Of a DNA stretch of 64,000 nt, positions 44,301 to 54,705 are shown piece by piece; the stretch's first letter is position 1; each line of letters opens with the position of its first letter. The notes below the pieces were generated by a model, which saw only the letters and a list, made by a program, of their open reading frames with translations, did no database searches and had not been told where the DNA came from. The translations under genes and the position numbers were made by a program. The stretch is from NCBI GenBank assembly GCA_954871275.1, contig OX940974.1, forward strand, positions 156,316,934 to 156,380,933. Direction: 5' to 3'. The DNA is from Leptopterna dolabrata (Eukaryota; Arthropoda; Insecta; Hemiptera; Miridae).

Positions 44301-45415
44301 ATTTTAGGCCACCCCTAGTAAGTTCGAGTGGTTCCTGTTCCAAGAAAAAGCTCCCAATCACTGAACTTTTGGTTCAAATAGCTCCACTCAGCACAGAGGA
44401 GTTGAAAGCAGCAGATATGGTTTTAGTCAGGCGTGTCCAGAAACGCCACTTCTATGATATCACGGTGGCACTTGACAAGTAAGGCCAAGCTGATGAGGCA
44501 GTTACCTCTTTTTCGTTTAATGGATGGGGTTCTCTGCGTGGGAGGCAGATTGGAGCATATCTCTAATCCGTACGAGACCCAGCACCCCTCTTTGATTCCA
44601 GCACAGGACATCCTTACCAAGTTGCTCGTTCGGCAGGCTCACGAGTGCTGTCTGCAGCTGGGGACTCACACCACACTAGAATATTTGTGTCTAGGTTCTG
44701 GATAGTGACTGGAGATCTGTGGTGACACAAGTTCTGTCGGGCTGTACCTGCTGTTCTTCCATTATACCCAAGGCCTTTCAGCCCGAGATGGGCCAACTTC
44801 CTGCCGAACGAGTGTGGCGTTCTTATACCATTGGTCAGGTGGCCTGTCCCTTGGGGGTTTCGGTGGCCGGATTGTGAGGCGCTTGCATTTTGGAGATGTA
44901 TTTGGCAGTATGGCCACCAAGGCTGTCCATCTGGAGGTGGTTATGGACCTCAGTACTCATGGGTTTTTACAGTGTCTCGAACGCTTCATAGATCGCAGGG
45001 GTGGCTATTTCAATTGGTCGTAACTTCCTTGGCTCAGCCACCTTTCTACGTAGGCTCAGAATCGTACTCGAGAATGGAGGCTCTCTGGCCCTTGCTGACA
45101 GATTAGCAGCTCGAGGGGGTCAGTGGAAATTCATACTGCCTTGAGTGCCCCACATTGGTGGTCATTGGGAGGCCGTGGTCAAGTCAGCCAGAAGACTCAT
45201 TAAGGTGAACTTACCAGGACATAAGGTGAATTACCAAACCTTCATCACCTGAAGCAGTTCCAAACAGTAGGCCTTTGGTGTTTCAGTCTAATTCGCCCAA
45301 TGATTTGCTAGTTCTTACGCCCGGTCATTTCCTGGTGCAGAGGCCCCTTACTGCTCTACCGGAAGCTAAGGTCAGCCCTGATGTTGGTTCTCACTTAGGG
45401 GATTGGTAACGTTAT
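41309..45415 (+). pseudogene. BEL/Pao pol remnant: protease, RT, RNase H, integrase
   Basis: Order on the plus strand: protease text GGLLPTAIVRV (about 41610-41640), with the catalytic Asp-Ser-Gly replaced by TWG; RT entry motifs (42490-42890); RT palm in 42897-43526 (ADIRQMFRQI, ALCTLTYGTAPAP, and YVDY in place of YVDD); RNase H with GFADASERAYVAVVY (43505-43849); an integrase finger region near 44630-44700; an integrase core with TKAVHLEVVMDLSTHGFL (about 44910-44980); and a C-terminal LTPGHFLVQRPLTALPE (to 45415). Many frame breaks. The domain order and motifs identify BEL/Pao. Confidence 0.85.
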
Positions 45416-46778
45416 GAGAGCTGAAAGGGAAGCGCAAATTAGAACTAACAGGAGCCTTAGAGTCTACCCCACCATTTTTCACTCCCTGCCAGGAGCTGAG
45501 CTTGAACATTGAGTTAGAACCTGAACCATTGAGCTTTACTTTGCGAGTACTGGCTCTGGCAGGAATTTCAGATGATGGGCATCCTCAACGACTGCCAGCA
45601 AGGTCCTAACTAGACGAACGGGAGCCCTTGCCTGTTTGGCCGGGGCCTGGGAGCCTAAGGGTTTGGTTTCCCCGTATACCCTTTTAATTCCTCGTCGACA
45701 TGGAGTAGGATGTTTTGTGATCCTCCGCAATGGCACTGTTGGAGTGAAGTACAGTTCTGAGCGGAGTTGTGCTTCCACAAAAAGCAATGAATGGGGAGTC
45801 CAGTTGATCTGATGAACTCTTGACGCTGAACTACCGGAACTCTTTGCAGTGGTATAGGAAGTGAGGTCCTGAGCAGTGATGACATTTGAACCGCTCCCTC
45901 GTGACTGACCGAGCGAGGGTGGTCGATCTGTTGTGCGAGGAGTGGGAGGGGGCCTGGGTTTTCGCTGCTTACTGGAACCCTTTTCCTCAGAACTTGATCT
46001 AGGTCGTGTCCCTGGGGCATCATCTGGGCAAATTTGAGCTCTTTCGAGGAGCTGCTTATATGAGAAGATCTCGTCTTCCATCTCCCCCTGGTTGAATTTG
46101 TCCTTAATAGCCGGATCCAACTACTGAGAAGATCTTCGAACAGAAGGATGGATGCCAGTTCATTAGAGGAAGTCCCTCCATTGAACTCACCCAGCTCCAG
46201 GCAGATGAGAGAAATCCGTCAATCTGTATGGCATCCAGCTGCTGCAACCTTGGGATGAGTCTACGGTTGGCGTGCTAACCTATACTTGCCCGAATTTTCA
46301 GCGCACAGTGCTTCATACAGTTCGGGATACCTCGAACCAGATCGACGGAATGATGATTGCACTTCAGGGCTAAGTTGATTGAGAAGTGCTTGGTACTTTA
46401 TTTCATCAGGCCGTGGACCCAGAGCTGCCCTTTAGGTTCCAAAGGAGATAGGACGGAACGGGTTTTGGGATCAAAGTCAAGCGTACAATCAGTTTGCTTA
46501 CCTTAACAATGAGGATCTCCTCCATGGCATCCTCAAAACCCGCCTGAGCCACATCGTTTGTAAGAGATCGATCCTGAACTACAAACTGCTGTACTGGATC
46601 CTCGGTTTTAGAGGTCCATTGATTTGCAGTTAGAGCTGGGCCAACCTGAAGGCTCCAGGTTTGTAAGGCCTTGTAGATCCTCTTCTGATCCGTGTTCAGC
46701 AGAGCTAAAATGGCTTACGTCGAGGATGATTTTCAAAGACGGTGATGATCTTGGGCTCATTATGACGTCCAATGACAG
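45416..46778 (-). pseudogene. Inverted BEL gag and 5' leader remnant (right inverted arm)
   Basis: Up to 46540 this mirrors 40010-41145 with few differences (minus-strand ORF 45536-46120). The further 240 bases (46541-46778) are additional minus-strand gag/leader sequence leading to the inverted primer site at 46890. On the left this segment has been replaced by the third arm copy. Confidence 0.75.
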
Positions 46779-46872
46779 CCTGACTACTGATTAAAAACTA
46801 CAAGTTAGGCGAATGACCGCAGTTGAGCTTAACCTCACACGCTGGATAGTCACTCAGCCATGGGGCAGAACT

Positions 46873-46890
46873 TCCCGGGTTTCGGCACCA
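46873..46890 (-). promoter_or_regulatory. BEL-type primer-binding site, right arm (inverted)
   Basis: Reverse complement of TGGTGCCGAAACCCGGGA. Primer sites in both arms point inward, so both arms are 5' LTR ends rather than a normal 5'/3' LTR pair. Confidence 0.7.
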
Positions 46891-47592
46891 ATGAAAAGTT
46901 CTTGGGATAAGCACAAGCTCTGGATCGATCATGAACACAACTTTATATTCGACAAAATACAGATCTTTTTAGGTACAAGTTCGGACTATTTAATATAAAA
47001 AATTTCGCAAAGTCAGAAAGTCTATTCACATGTGTGTAGTGGCGTCTTAATAATATTCACACAATGAATCACAATATTAGAACTCACCCCGGGCCCAGTG
47101 CTGCCTACCCAGGCACGAGATTGCCCCGTTCATTCCTATATTTTCTCGCTCTTAAGATCAGTTCAAATTGCACACCCAATCAGCTCGATGATCCTAGAAC
47201 AATGTCCCGCTCGATTGAATAATGATCCTAAAAGAATAATCTCAAGATTAAGAGCTACTGAGCATGGATCAAGAGTTCCGTTCATGACCGAATCATGGCC
47301 TCATTTGACGGTATCCTTATATGGCGGTCAAACATTTTGAATTTATGTACGTTTGAAGTATTTTGGTTTGAATAAAAAGAAAACGCTGCAAATCCCTGCA
47401 CAACGGTTTATTATTTTGTACAGAATACCCCTTCTGTTACAGATCACAGCTCTCTGTATATATAACCCGTCTATATAATATACTATGTGAATCGCAGACC
47501 CTACGTAGGTTAGTACCTAACCCCGTACTCGTTACTAGGTACCTACCTAAATCACGAGTCGAATGTTGCTAAAATAATACAGCCTAAAGTAG

Positions 47593-48345
47593 TGGAAATC
47601 GGATAACAGTGTAGCAGTTTTTCCAGTGGATAGAAACAGTACGAGGAATGCCGACGAAATAAAAAAGGACATTCAAAAGGTCTTGATACCAGCCACGGAG
47701 GGAATAAAAATTACCAACGTGAGAAACTTGGGAGACAAAGGGTTATTGATTCGCACCGCCGACAAGGAAAATTTGAACGCACTACTCGAATGTCCGAAAT
47801 TCAGAGACATCGGGCTTTGCGCCAGTAGACCCCAGAAGAGGCTTCCACGTATTGCTCTGTATGGTGTGCCAACGGGTATGACGCCGGAAGAAATAAAAAG
47901 AAATCTGGTAGCACTGAACAACTTTGAACAAAAAGTGGTTGACGAACAAATCAAGTTTGCTTTTAAAATCTGCAAAAGAGACCAATTAACGACGCACCAC
48001 GTCTTAGAGGTGTCACCCGATCTGCGGAAAAAACTGTTAGATCTAGGGAGGATATTTTTGGGATGGAGCTGCTGTCGTGTGGAGGATTTCGTGAGTATCA
48101 CAAGGTGCTACAATTGCAATGGTTTCAACCACGTTGCCAAAAATTGTAAACTTGCGTCACCAATTTGTGGTCACTGCTCAGAAGCCCATTCAACCAAGGA
48201 CTGCGACAAAAAGGATCAACCGCCCTCTTGCTCTAACTGTATGAGGTTCAAGCAAGCCCACAACCATGCTGCGAACAACAAAAACTGTCCGAGCTACATC
48301 AATGCAATTTCTGGCCTAATTAATAGAACCGACTATGGAATTTGA
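47593..48345 (+). CDS. LINE ORF1 protein, N-terminally truncated
   Basis: The frame is open from the insertion edge; there is no ATG at the start (a GTG lies at 47626), consistent with 5' truncation. It encodes an RRM-like nucleic-acid-binding region followed by three CCHC-type knuckles (CYNCNGFNHVAKNC, then CGHC..H...C and CSNC..H...C) typical of jockey-superfamily ORF1. It would bind LINE RNA. The stop TGA overlaps the ORF2 start. Confidence 0.8.
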   Translation, partial: WKSDNSVAVFPVDRNSTRNADEIKKDIQKVLIPATEGIKITNVRNLGDKGLLIRTADKENLNALLECPKFRDIGLCASRPQKRLPRIALYGVPTGMTPEEIKRNLVALNNFEQKVVDEQIKFAFKICKRDQLTTHHVLEVSPDLRKKLLDLGRIFLGWSCCRVEDFVSITRCYNCNGFNHVAKNCKLASPICGHCSEAHSTKDCDKKDQPPSCSNCMRFKQAHNHAANNKNCPSYINAISGLINRTDYGI

Positions 48346-51340
48346 AGAACTTCCAAGCGATCAGGACTTCTGCTGCTTGGAGCAACAGTCAAACACATAT
48401 GAAAATATTAATGATTTTGTAAGTAAGTACGACCTAGGAGATAAAATATTTATATTTCACATGAATATTCGTAGTGCCAGCAAAAATCTGGATGAAGTCC
48501 TGTGTATGTTAGAGGTGTCCAAGGTCATGCCTGATTTCCTTGTATTTACTGAAGCGTTTGGAACATTTGTGTGTCACCCCACCTCTTTACCAGGATATAC
48601 ATGTCACTCCTCGACAAATCCCCGTAATAGAAACGATGGGGTAGTTGTTTACAGTAAAAATAGTTTCTCTTGTACAGTAGTGCAAATTTCATTCAAGGGT
48701 GCAACAGGCCTTGACATAGGATTCACCATCGGATCTGAAAGTTATAGTTTGATCGGTATTTATAGGTCTCCTTCAGCTAATTGTGATATTCTAGAATTTA
48801 CGGACGAATTGACAAAAACTCTCAAGGGTAAAACTGCCAACCACTGTTTCATCGTGGGGGACATAAACATTGATTTGCTAAGCGAAAACAATCCGGCGGT
48901 TGACCATTATATGGACAGTATTTCATCTATGGGTTTCCTGTCATTGTTGAACGAACCAACTCGAGTATTACATGATTCAAAAACTCTAATTGACCACGTG
49001 TTTGCAAGGACAAAAGTTCTTGAAATGTTTCCGGCAATAATCAAGTCCGACATAACAGATCACTTCGCTACAGCATTAATTTTTCCGACAACTTATTTTA
49101 AAAGGCCCCTTGGAACTAAAATAAGAATTTAAAAAGTAATTGATTATAAACGACTGGAAGTGATATTTAGGCAAACTGATTTCACAAATATTACGAGCTC
49201 GATTGACGTCAACTATGCTTCCGAGGAGCTGATTAACGTTTTACAAAAAAGTGTTGAGGCAGCAACTGAGCTCAAGAAGGTCAGTAGCCGCGAGCAGAAA
49301 CTGACGCCTTGGATAACGGACGGAATTATAAAATCACTCCGGACCCGTGAACTTCTCAGAAAAAAAGCAGAGCGTCAAAAAAATAATTCCCTCCTCAAGG
49401 AGCGATATGTTAAATTTAGGAACCTAGTGAAGGAAATAATACGGAAAGCTAAGACATCATTTTTTTCGAATCAAATAGAAAGTGCGGAAGGAAACCCGAA
49501 AAAAACATGGGATGTTATCAAGACTGCAATTGCTGGGACAAGCAGTAAGGATTCAGTGTGTCCATTGGTAAAGTTTTTGATTAATAAGAATAAACTCCAA
49601 ACAAACATAGCTCAAAAAACTGCCTGTAATTTGCTCAATACCTTTTTTACTCAAATTGGTTCAAGACTGACCTCAAGCATCCTGAAAAAATCCAATGGAA
49701 ACATAAAAAATCAGTCCTGCCATCCGCCACTAAACAAATTTGTAGTCCCTTTGATGTCCGAGTCAGATCTGGAGAATATTTTGAAAACCAAGAAAGGAAG
49801 TTCAGCTCCTGGTCTAGATGCGATCCAACTCAGTACAATAAAAAGATATTATAAATTCCTGAAATCCCCAATACTTCATGTCTTTAATTTGAGTATCTCC
49901 ATGTCTGTATTCCCCGAATGTTTTAAGGCAGCAAAAGTCATCCCCTTGTACAAGGGCGGTGATGTGAGTGATGAAGGCAACTACCGACCTATATCAATGC
50001 TAAGCTCTCTATCAAAGATACTTGAGAAACATGTTAAAGATCATTTATATGCATTTTTAGAACGTAATAAGGTGCTCAATTCTAGACAATTCGGGTTTAG
50101 GAAAAGCGCTGGAGTGGAGGAAGCTCTTTATGCCCTAACCTCCGATCTTTATGACATTCGAGAACAAAAAAAGAAAGGAGCCCTTATTATGTTAGATATT
50201 GCCAAAGCATTTGATGCCATACATAGGCAACATCTATTCGAGAAAATGAAGGAGGTAGGTATCTTAGACTCCAGTTTACAATGGTTTAAAAGCTACTTTA
50301 CGAATCGTAGACAAGTTGTTTCAATAGGTGATTGTATGAGTGATGAGCTGAATAATGATTTCGGTGTTATTCAAGGAAGCACTCTAGGACCACTTCTCTT
50401 CCTAATATATATCAATGACATTGTGCAGCTAAGAATGTACAAATCCAAACTCTACTTATTTGCTGATGACACAGCGTTGGTGGTGGAAGGCGATACGTGG
50501 GAGGAAACATTTACCCAAGCATCCATATCAATGAAACTTTTAAATGACTGGTTTTATGGAAATTATCTGACACTCAACACCAAAAAAACCAAGCTAATTG
50601 TGTTTGGTAGTAACAAAGCTGACATTTATGATAGGAAGTTAATATTGGAAGTACAAAGGGACAGCAGTCTTCTTGGAGTATATTCTCGAGAGACTATTGA
50701 TATGGTAAATTACCATAAATATCTAGGTGTTATAATAGATCAAGAGTTGTCATGGCGCCCCCATATAGACTACTGTTGTAATAAAATTAAAAAGTTTTCC
50801 TATATCTTCTATAACATAAGAAAAATTTTACCTAAGGAGAAACTTAAACTAGTGTATTATAGCATGTGTCAGCCTGTAATTCAGTATGGAATATTAGCTT
50901 GGGGTGGTACTTTTACCACTCATATAAACAAACTATATTTGAAACAAAAAACTATTCTAAAAACTATGATGTCTCTTCCTCGTCGAACCCCAACTGAGGA
51001 GGTTTTTGACCTGGTAAAGGTCTTCAATATTCGTCAACTCTATGTGAAGATTTCGCTATTATTTTATCACAAACACCCAAACATTATTAACGATACAAGG
51101 ACACCTATTTACTTTACACGCTTTGTGTCTGCAGGAAATATTGTTCCCCCTAGACCCCGGCTGGTTCTTACTACTCATAGTCCATCTTACGTAATATACA
51201 TAATCCATAGGAGTATAAGCACTAACATGAAATCTCCTATGAACTACACGAGATCTAATTACAAAACTGAAATTTTATCATGGATAGTCAGGAGAGGAAT
51301 GGGAGGGATTGATAGCTTAATCGGCAGTATATACCTGTGA
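48335..51340 (+). pseudogene. LINE ORF2: AP endonuclease and reverse transcriptase, one in-frame stop
   Basis: The ATG at 48335 lies within the end of ORF1. The endonuclease half (to 49129) has an FIVGDINIDLL motif, an SSDITDHF-like end motif (here KSDITDHFA) and a LIDHVFA motif. TAA at 49130-49132 then interrupts, and the same frame resumes to 51340 with the RT: GNYRPISMLSS, LDIAKAFDAIHR, GVIQGSTLGPLLF and the catalytic FADD (residues 434-437 of the downstream ORF). Reading the TAA as a single point change gives an otherwise full-length ORF2. It nicks target DNA and primes reverse transcription in the family. Confidence 0.85.
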
Positions 51341-53559
51341 TAAATAAAAATGTTGGCGGGTGTATGCTGTTGATCATGTAACTTCTTGTAACTTTGTGAT
51401 CATGTAACTCAAGCTTTTATTGAACGGTTGAGTTTTGAATTTTATCGATGGTTGATAGAATACTATGCAATTGGCAACTGATTGCCTAACAACACGGGCA
51501 TAGCCTATCGTTAGGCAGAATCAATTAAATGTTTAGCACCTAAGTACCATTGTATTTGTTACTCATTTGTCTTATGTCATTGTAAAATCATTTGTGAATA
51601 AACTTTATTCTATTCTATTCTATTCTATTCTAAAGGAAAATTGTTTATGTGGAGTGAAATAGATGCCCCTTCTGTCACTGTTTTCTGTGGTCAATACCTG
51701 TAATGAACCGTTGTGTAATAACTTGCCCATCAATAATACTTCAACGGTTGTTCAAGTTGCAAAAGTACCGATCAACAAAATCCAGACCCTTCTTGGTAGA
51801 TGAACCGTTGTGTAATAATTTACCCTTGTGTAATAATTGCCGTTATGTATAATTTACCGTTGTTTAATAATTTACCATTGTGTAATAATTTACCCATCAA
51901 TAATACTTCAACGTTTGTTCAAGTTTCACAAGTACCTACCTCCAGTAGTCCACCACTCATATCGCAGAACAACCAACTCGACTTCATACAGCCATCCTTG
52001 ATTATAATCAGGTGCTCCCTTGTGATGATATCCCGGCCGGATTTATACCGTTTGATTCACGATCGTGTTGACGAAGCTTTTTGGTGCACAGGAACGGCTG
52101 GCCTCAAAAAATTGTTTAGCTCAAGACAAATATAATAACGAGACACGCTGGCTCCTGTCTAGTTGGAGATGATCATTTTAATTACAATCATAATGAAATA
52201 TTTTCATAGGTAGATTAATATCTCCCCATTATGTTTGGGTGAGAATCAACATTTCGAACATTCACCTTAATATTATTTACATAAGTAGGTGGGTATCATA
52301 ATAAGTCCAGTGTTTTGAGTGTCAAGTAGGTAAGTAGGTATTCATGGTCAAACAGGATTTTCAGAAATTCCGAGGGACTTTATTATGCTTACCTGATAGA
52401 ATTAAGTAGGTAGGTATTCATAATCAAAACAGAATTCCAGAAATTCCAAGATTGTGGAAAGGGGTCGTCATTATGGTTAACTGATAGAATTAAGTAGGTA
52501 GGTATTCATAATCAAAACGGAATTCCAGAAATTCCAAGATGGTGGTGGTAGGGGGTGGGTGACGTCATTATGATTACCTGATACAATTAATTAGGTAGGT
52601 ATTCATAGTCAAAACGGTATTCCACGATGGTGGTAGGGGAGGGGTGGGGTGGGGTGACGTCATTATGATTATTTGGTAGGTAGTACAATTAAGTTGGTAG
52701 GTATTCATAATCAAATCGGAATTCCAGGAATTTCACGATGGTGGAAGGGGGTCTTCATTATGGTTATCTGATGGAATTAAGTAGGTAGGTATTCATAATT
52801 AAAACGGAATTCCAGAAATTCCAAGATGGTTGGAGGGAGTGGGTGACGTCATTATGATTACCTGATACAATTAATTAGGTAGGTATTCATAGTCAAAACG
52901 GTATTCCACGATGGTGTTAGCGGAGGGGTGGGGTGGGGTGACGCCATTATGAGTATTTGATAGGTAGTACAACTAAGTTGGTAGGTATTCATAATAAAGA
53001 TTTTAGGTGATGGGTGATGAAGGGCGAAGGTGGGGGGATGAAGGTGTGTGAGTGATTGGGGGGGGGGTAGGAGGGGGTGAGGGCTGTGGAGGAGGGCGGG
53101 TTGGGTGGAGGCGGCGTGGGTGGAGGTCTGGAGGCGGCGTGGGTGGAGGTCTGGAGGCAGCTGAGGGCGGGGTGTGTGGAGGTCTGGAGGTGACAGTTGG
53201 CGGGGGTGGGTGGAGGTCTGAAGGTGGCAGGGGGTGGAGTGGGTGGAGGTCTGGAGGCGGCAGGGGGCGATAGGGCGATGTCCGGGGGGGGGGGGGTAAT
53301 GGGGTGGATGAGGGTAATGGCGAGGGGGTAGTGGGGAGAGGTGGTGTGTGAGGGGAGGGGTGAGGGAGGTAAGGGATGGAGAGGGGGAGGTAGGGGGGGG
53401 GGGGGTTGGCGAGGGGGGAGGGGGGTTGAGGGGTGGGTGAGGGGGTTGGTGAGGGGGTGGTGAGAAGGTGGACTCGCCCGCTAAGGCAGGAGGCAGCTGG
53501 TTAGACTGATGAGCATGTTCAAACAGGAATGTCCCAGAACCTACATTCTTATCCTACTA

Positions 53560-54500
53560 TTGTAAATTCAAGGTCGTTACTCCTCACGGAACCCAATGTG
53601 TAAGACTTCCAATATCCAAAATATTCAATACCAACATAGACTTGGAAAGTGAGTTTCATCTGTTTGATTTTCATAAAGATTTTGACATGTTACTAGGAAC
53701 TGATCTAATGCGAAAACTAGGAGCGAAATGTGACCTGAACAAAAACCTCCTACTGATACACAATAAGACTTTACCTGTTTATTTCCATAACTGTGACGAC
53801 TCAGAAACGCTGATTCTAGAAGCTAGGAAAATTCAACAAGCTAAAATCTATATTCAAAACATCAAGGACGGTATTGCTCTCTTACCATATAAAAAATCAA
53901 ATGGAATTGAAATACTAAACTGCATCATACAAGTCGAAGACCATAAAGCCTCCGTAAGGATAGTAAACAACAACGACAAAAACATGAAAATAAACAAACT
54001 CAAGCTTAACGCAGAAAGATTCAACCCAAACCTTTTGGAAACCACCAATTCGAATTTTCATAACCTAAATCATACGAGGTCAAATAAATTAAAGAACAAA
54101 CAGCTCGACGTAACAAAGATACGGACTGAACACTTGAACACTGAAGAAAAAGACAAACTGACAAACCTTTTAAAGGAATTCTCAGACTTGGTATACGTAG
54201 AAGGAGAAGAATTAAGTACCACTGTAGCGACAAGACATACAATTAATACAGTCGACGAAATACCCGTTTACACCAGACCCTACCGTTACCCAGAAATCTA
54301 TAAAAAATAAGTAGAATCTCAAGTCAACAAAATGTTAGCTCAACGAGGAATCTGAATCACCGTGGAACAGCCCAATTTGGGTAGTGCCCAAAAAACTAGA
54401 CGCTAGTGGGAAGCAAAAGTTCAGAATCGTAGTAGATTTACGAAATTTAAACCAAAAAACAATTGATGAAAAGTACGAATTACCCCTAATAGAAGACGTA
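53560..54500 (+). pseudogene. pol: Errantivirus protease C-terminus to RT N-terminus
   Basis: The reading re-enters at about 53562 and runs through the protease end (LLGTDLMRKLG region) and the linker to 54310. After an extra stop near 54308-54310 and a small frame disturbance, RT entry motifs follow (a WVVPKK motif and an FRIVVDLRNLN motif, 54370-54450). It is cut at 54505/54506 by Copia-2 and resumes at 58012-58017. Confidence 0.85.
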
Positions 54501-54505
54501 TTAAA

Positions 54506-54653
54506 TGTAAAATTCTCACACAATTGAGATATTGTTATAAATCAATTAGTCCACGACTCGGTATAATTTCTATTCATCATGTGCAATTAATATTCACCCC
54601 AGATGTTAGACCAAATGTTCCAAAATTAATCATTTCTAGCAGTAACTTCAACA
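54506..54653 (-). repeat. 3' LTR of Copia-2
   Basis: 148 bp, shorter than its partner because TTCAAGGTTCGCAAACG-like sequence after TAGTCCACG is missing. The purine-rich TTTGGGAGGA lies just inside on the minus strand. Confidence 0.88.
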
Positions 54654-54705
54654 TCCTCCCAAATTATGCAAATTTTGAACCCTCAATTTTGAATTTAGAT
54701 TAGCC

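Larger units (their letters stand above)
47590..51629 (+). mobile_element. 5'-truncated LINE of the jockey/CR1 type inserted in the right arm
   Basis: CTAAAG flanks both sides (47584-47589, 51630-51635), and the arm continues across it. The 3' end is a run of TATTC units after AATAAA-like sequence, as in LINE tails. The 5' end falls inside ORF1, so the copy is truncated. ORF1 and ORF2 overlap by 11 bases. Apart from one stop it is well preserved, so it is young relative to the palindrome. Confidence 0.88.
33950..53558. mobile_element. 19.6-kb palindromic composite: BEL/Pao core with giant inverted arms
   Basis: Both ends carry GTAGGRTAGAAATGTA-like sequence in inverted orientation, and ATTGTAA flanks both sides (33943-33949, 53559-53565), so the block interrupts the errantivirus protease. 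From outside in: a short extra end (33950-34135), an inverted errantivirus scrap, long arms (34136-38872 and 46776-53733), a third partial arm copy (38876-40009), and a BEL/Pao core with its own inverted arms (40010-41308 and 45239-46540). It may be a Foldback-type element, or a BEL element rebuilt as a palindrome. Confidence 0.75.
46776..53733. repeat. Right arm of the giant inverted repeat
   Basis: Inverted partner of 34136-38872, interrupted by the LINE at 47590-51629. It includes the G-rich strand (about 53020-53480), the tandem block (52370-53000), and 175 bases of errantivirus beyond the element edge. ORFs 46813-46998, 47098-47340 and 51800-52135 mirror left-arm ORFs and are not treated as genes. 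Confidence 0.88.
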
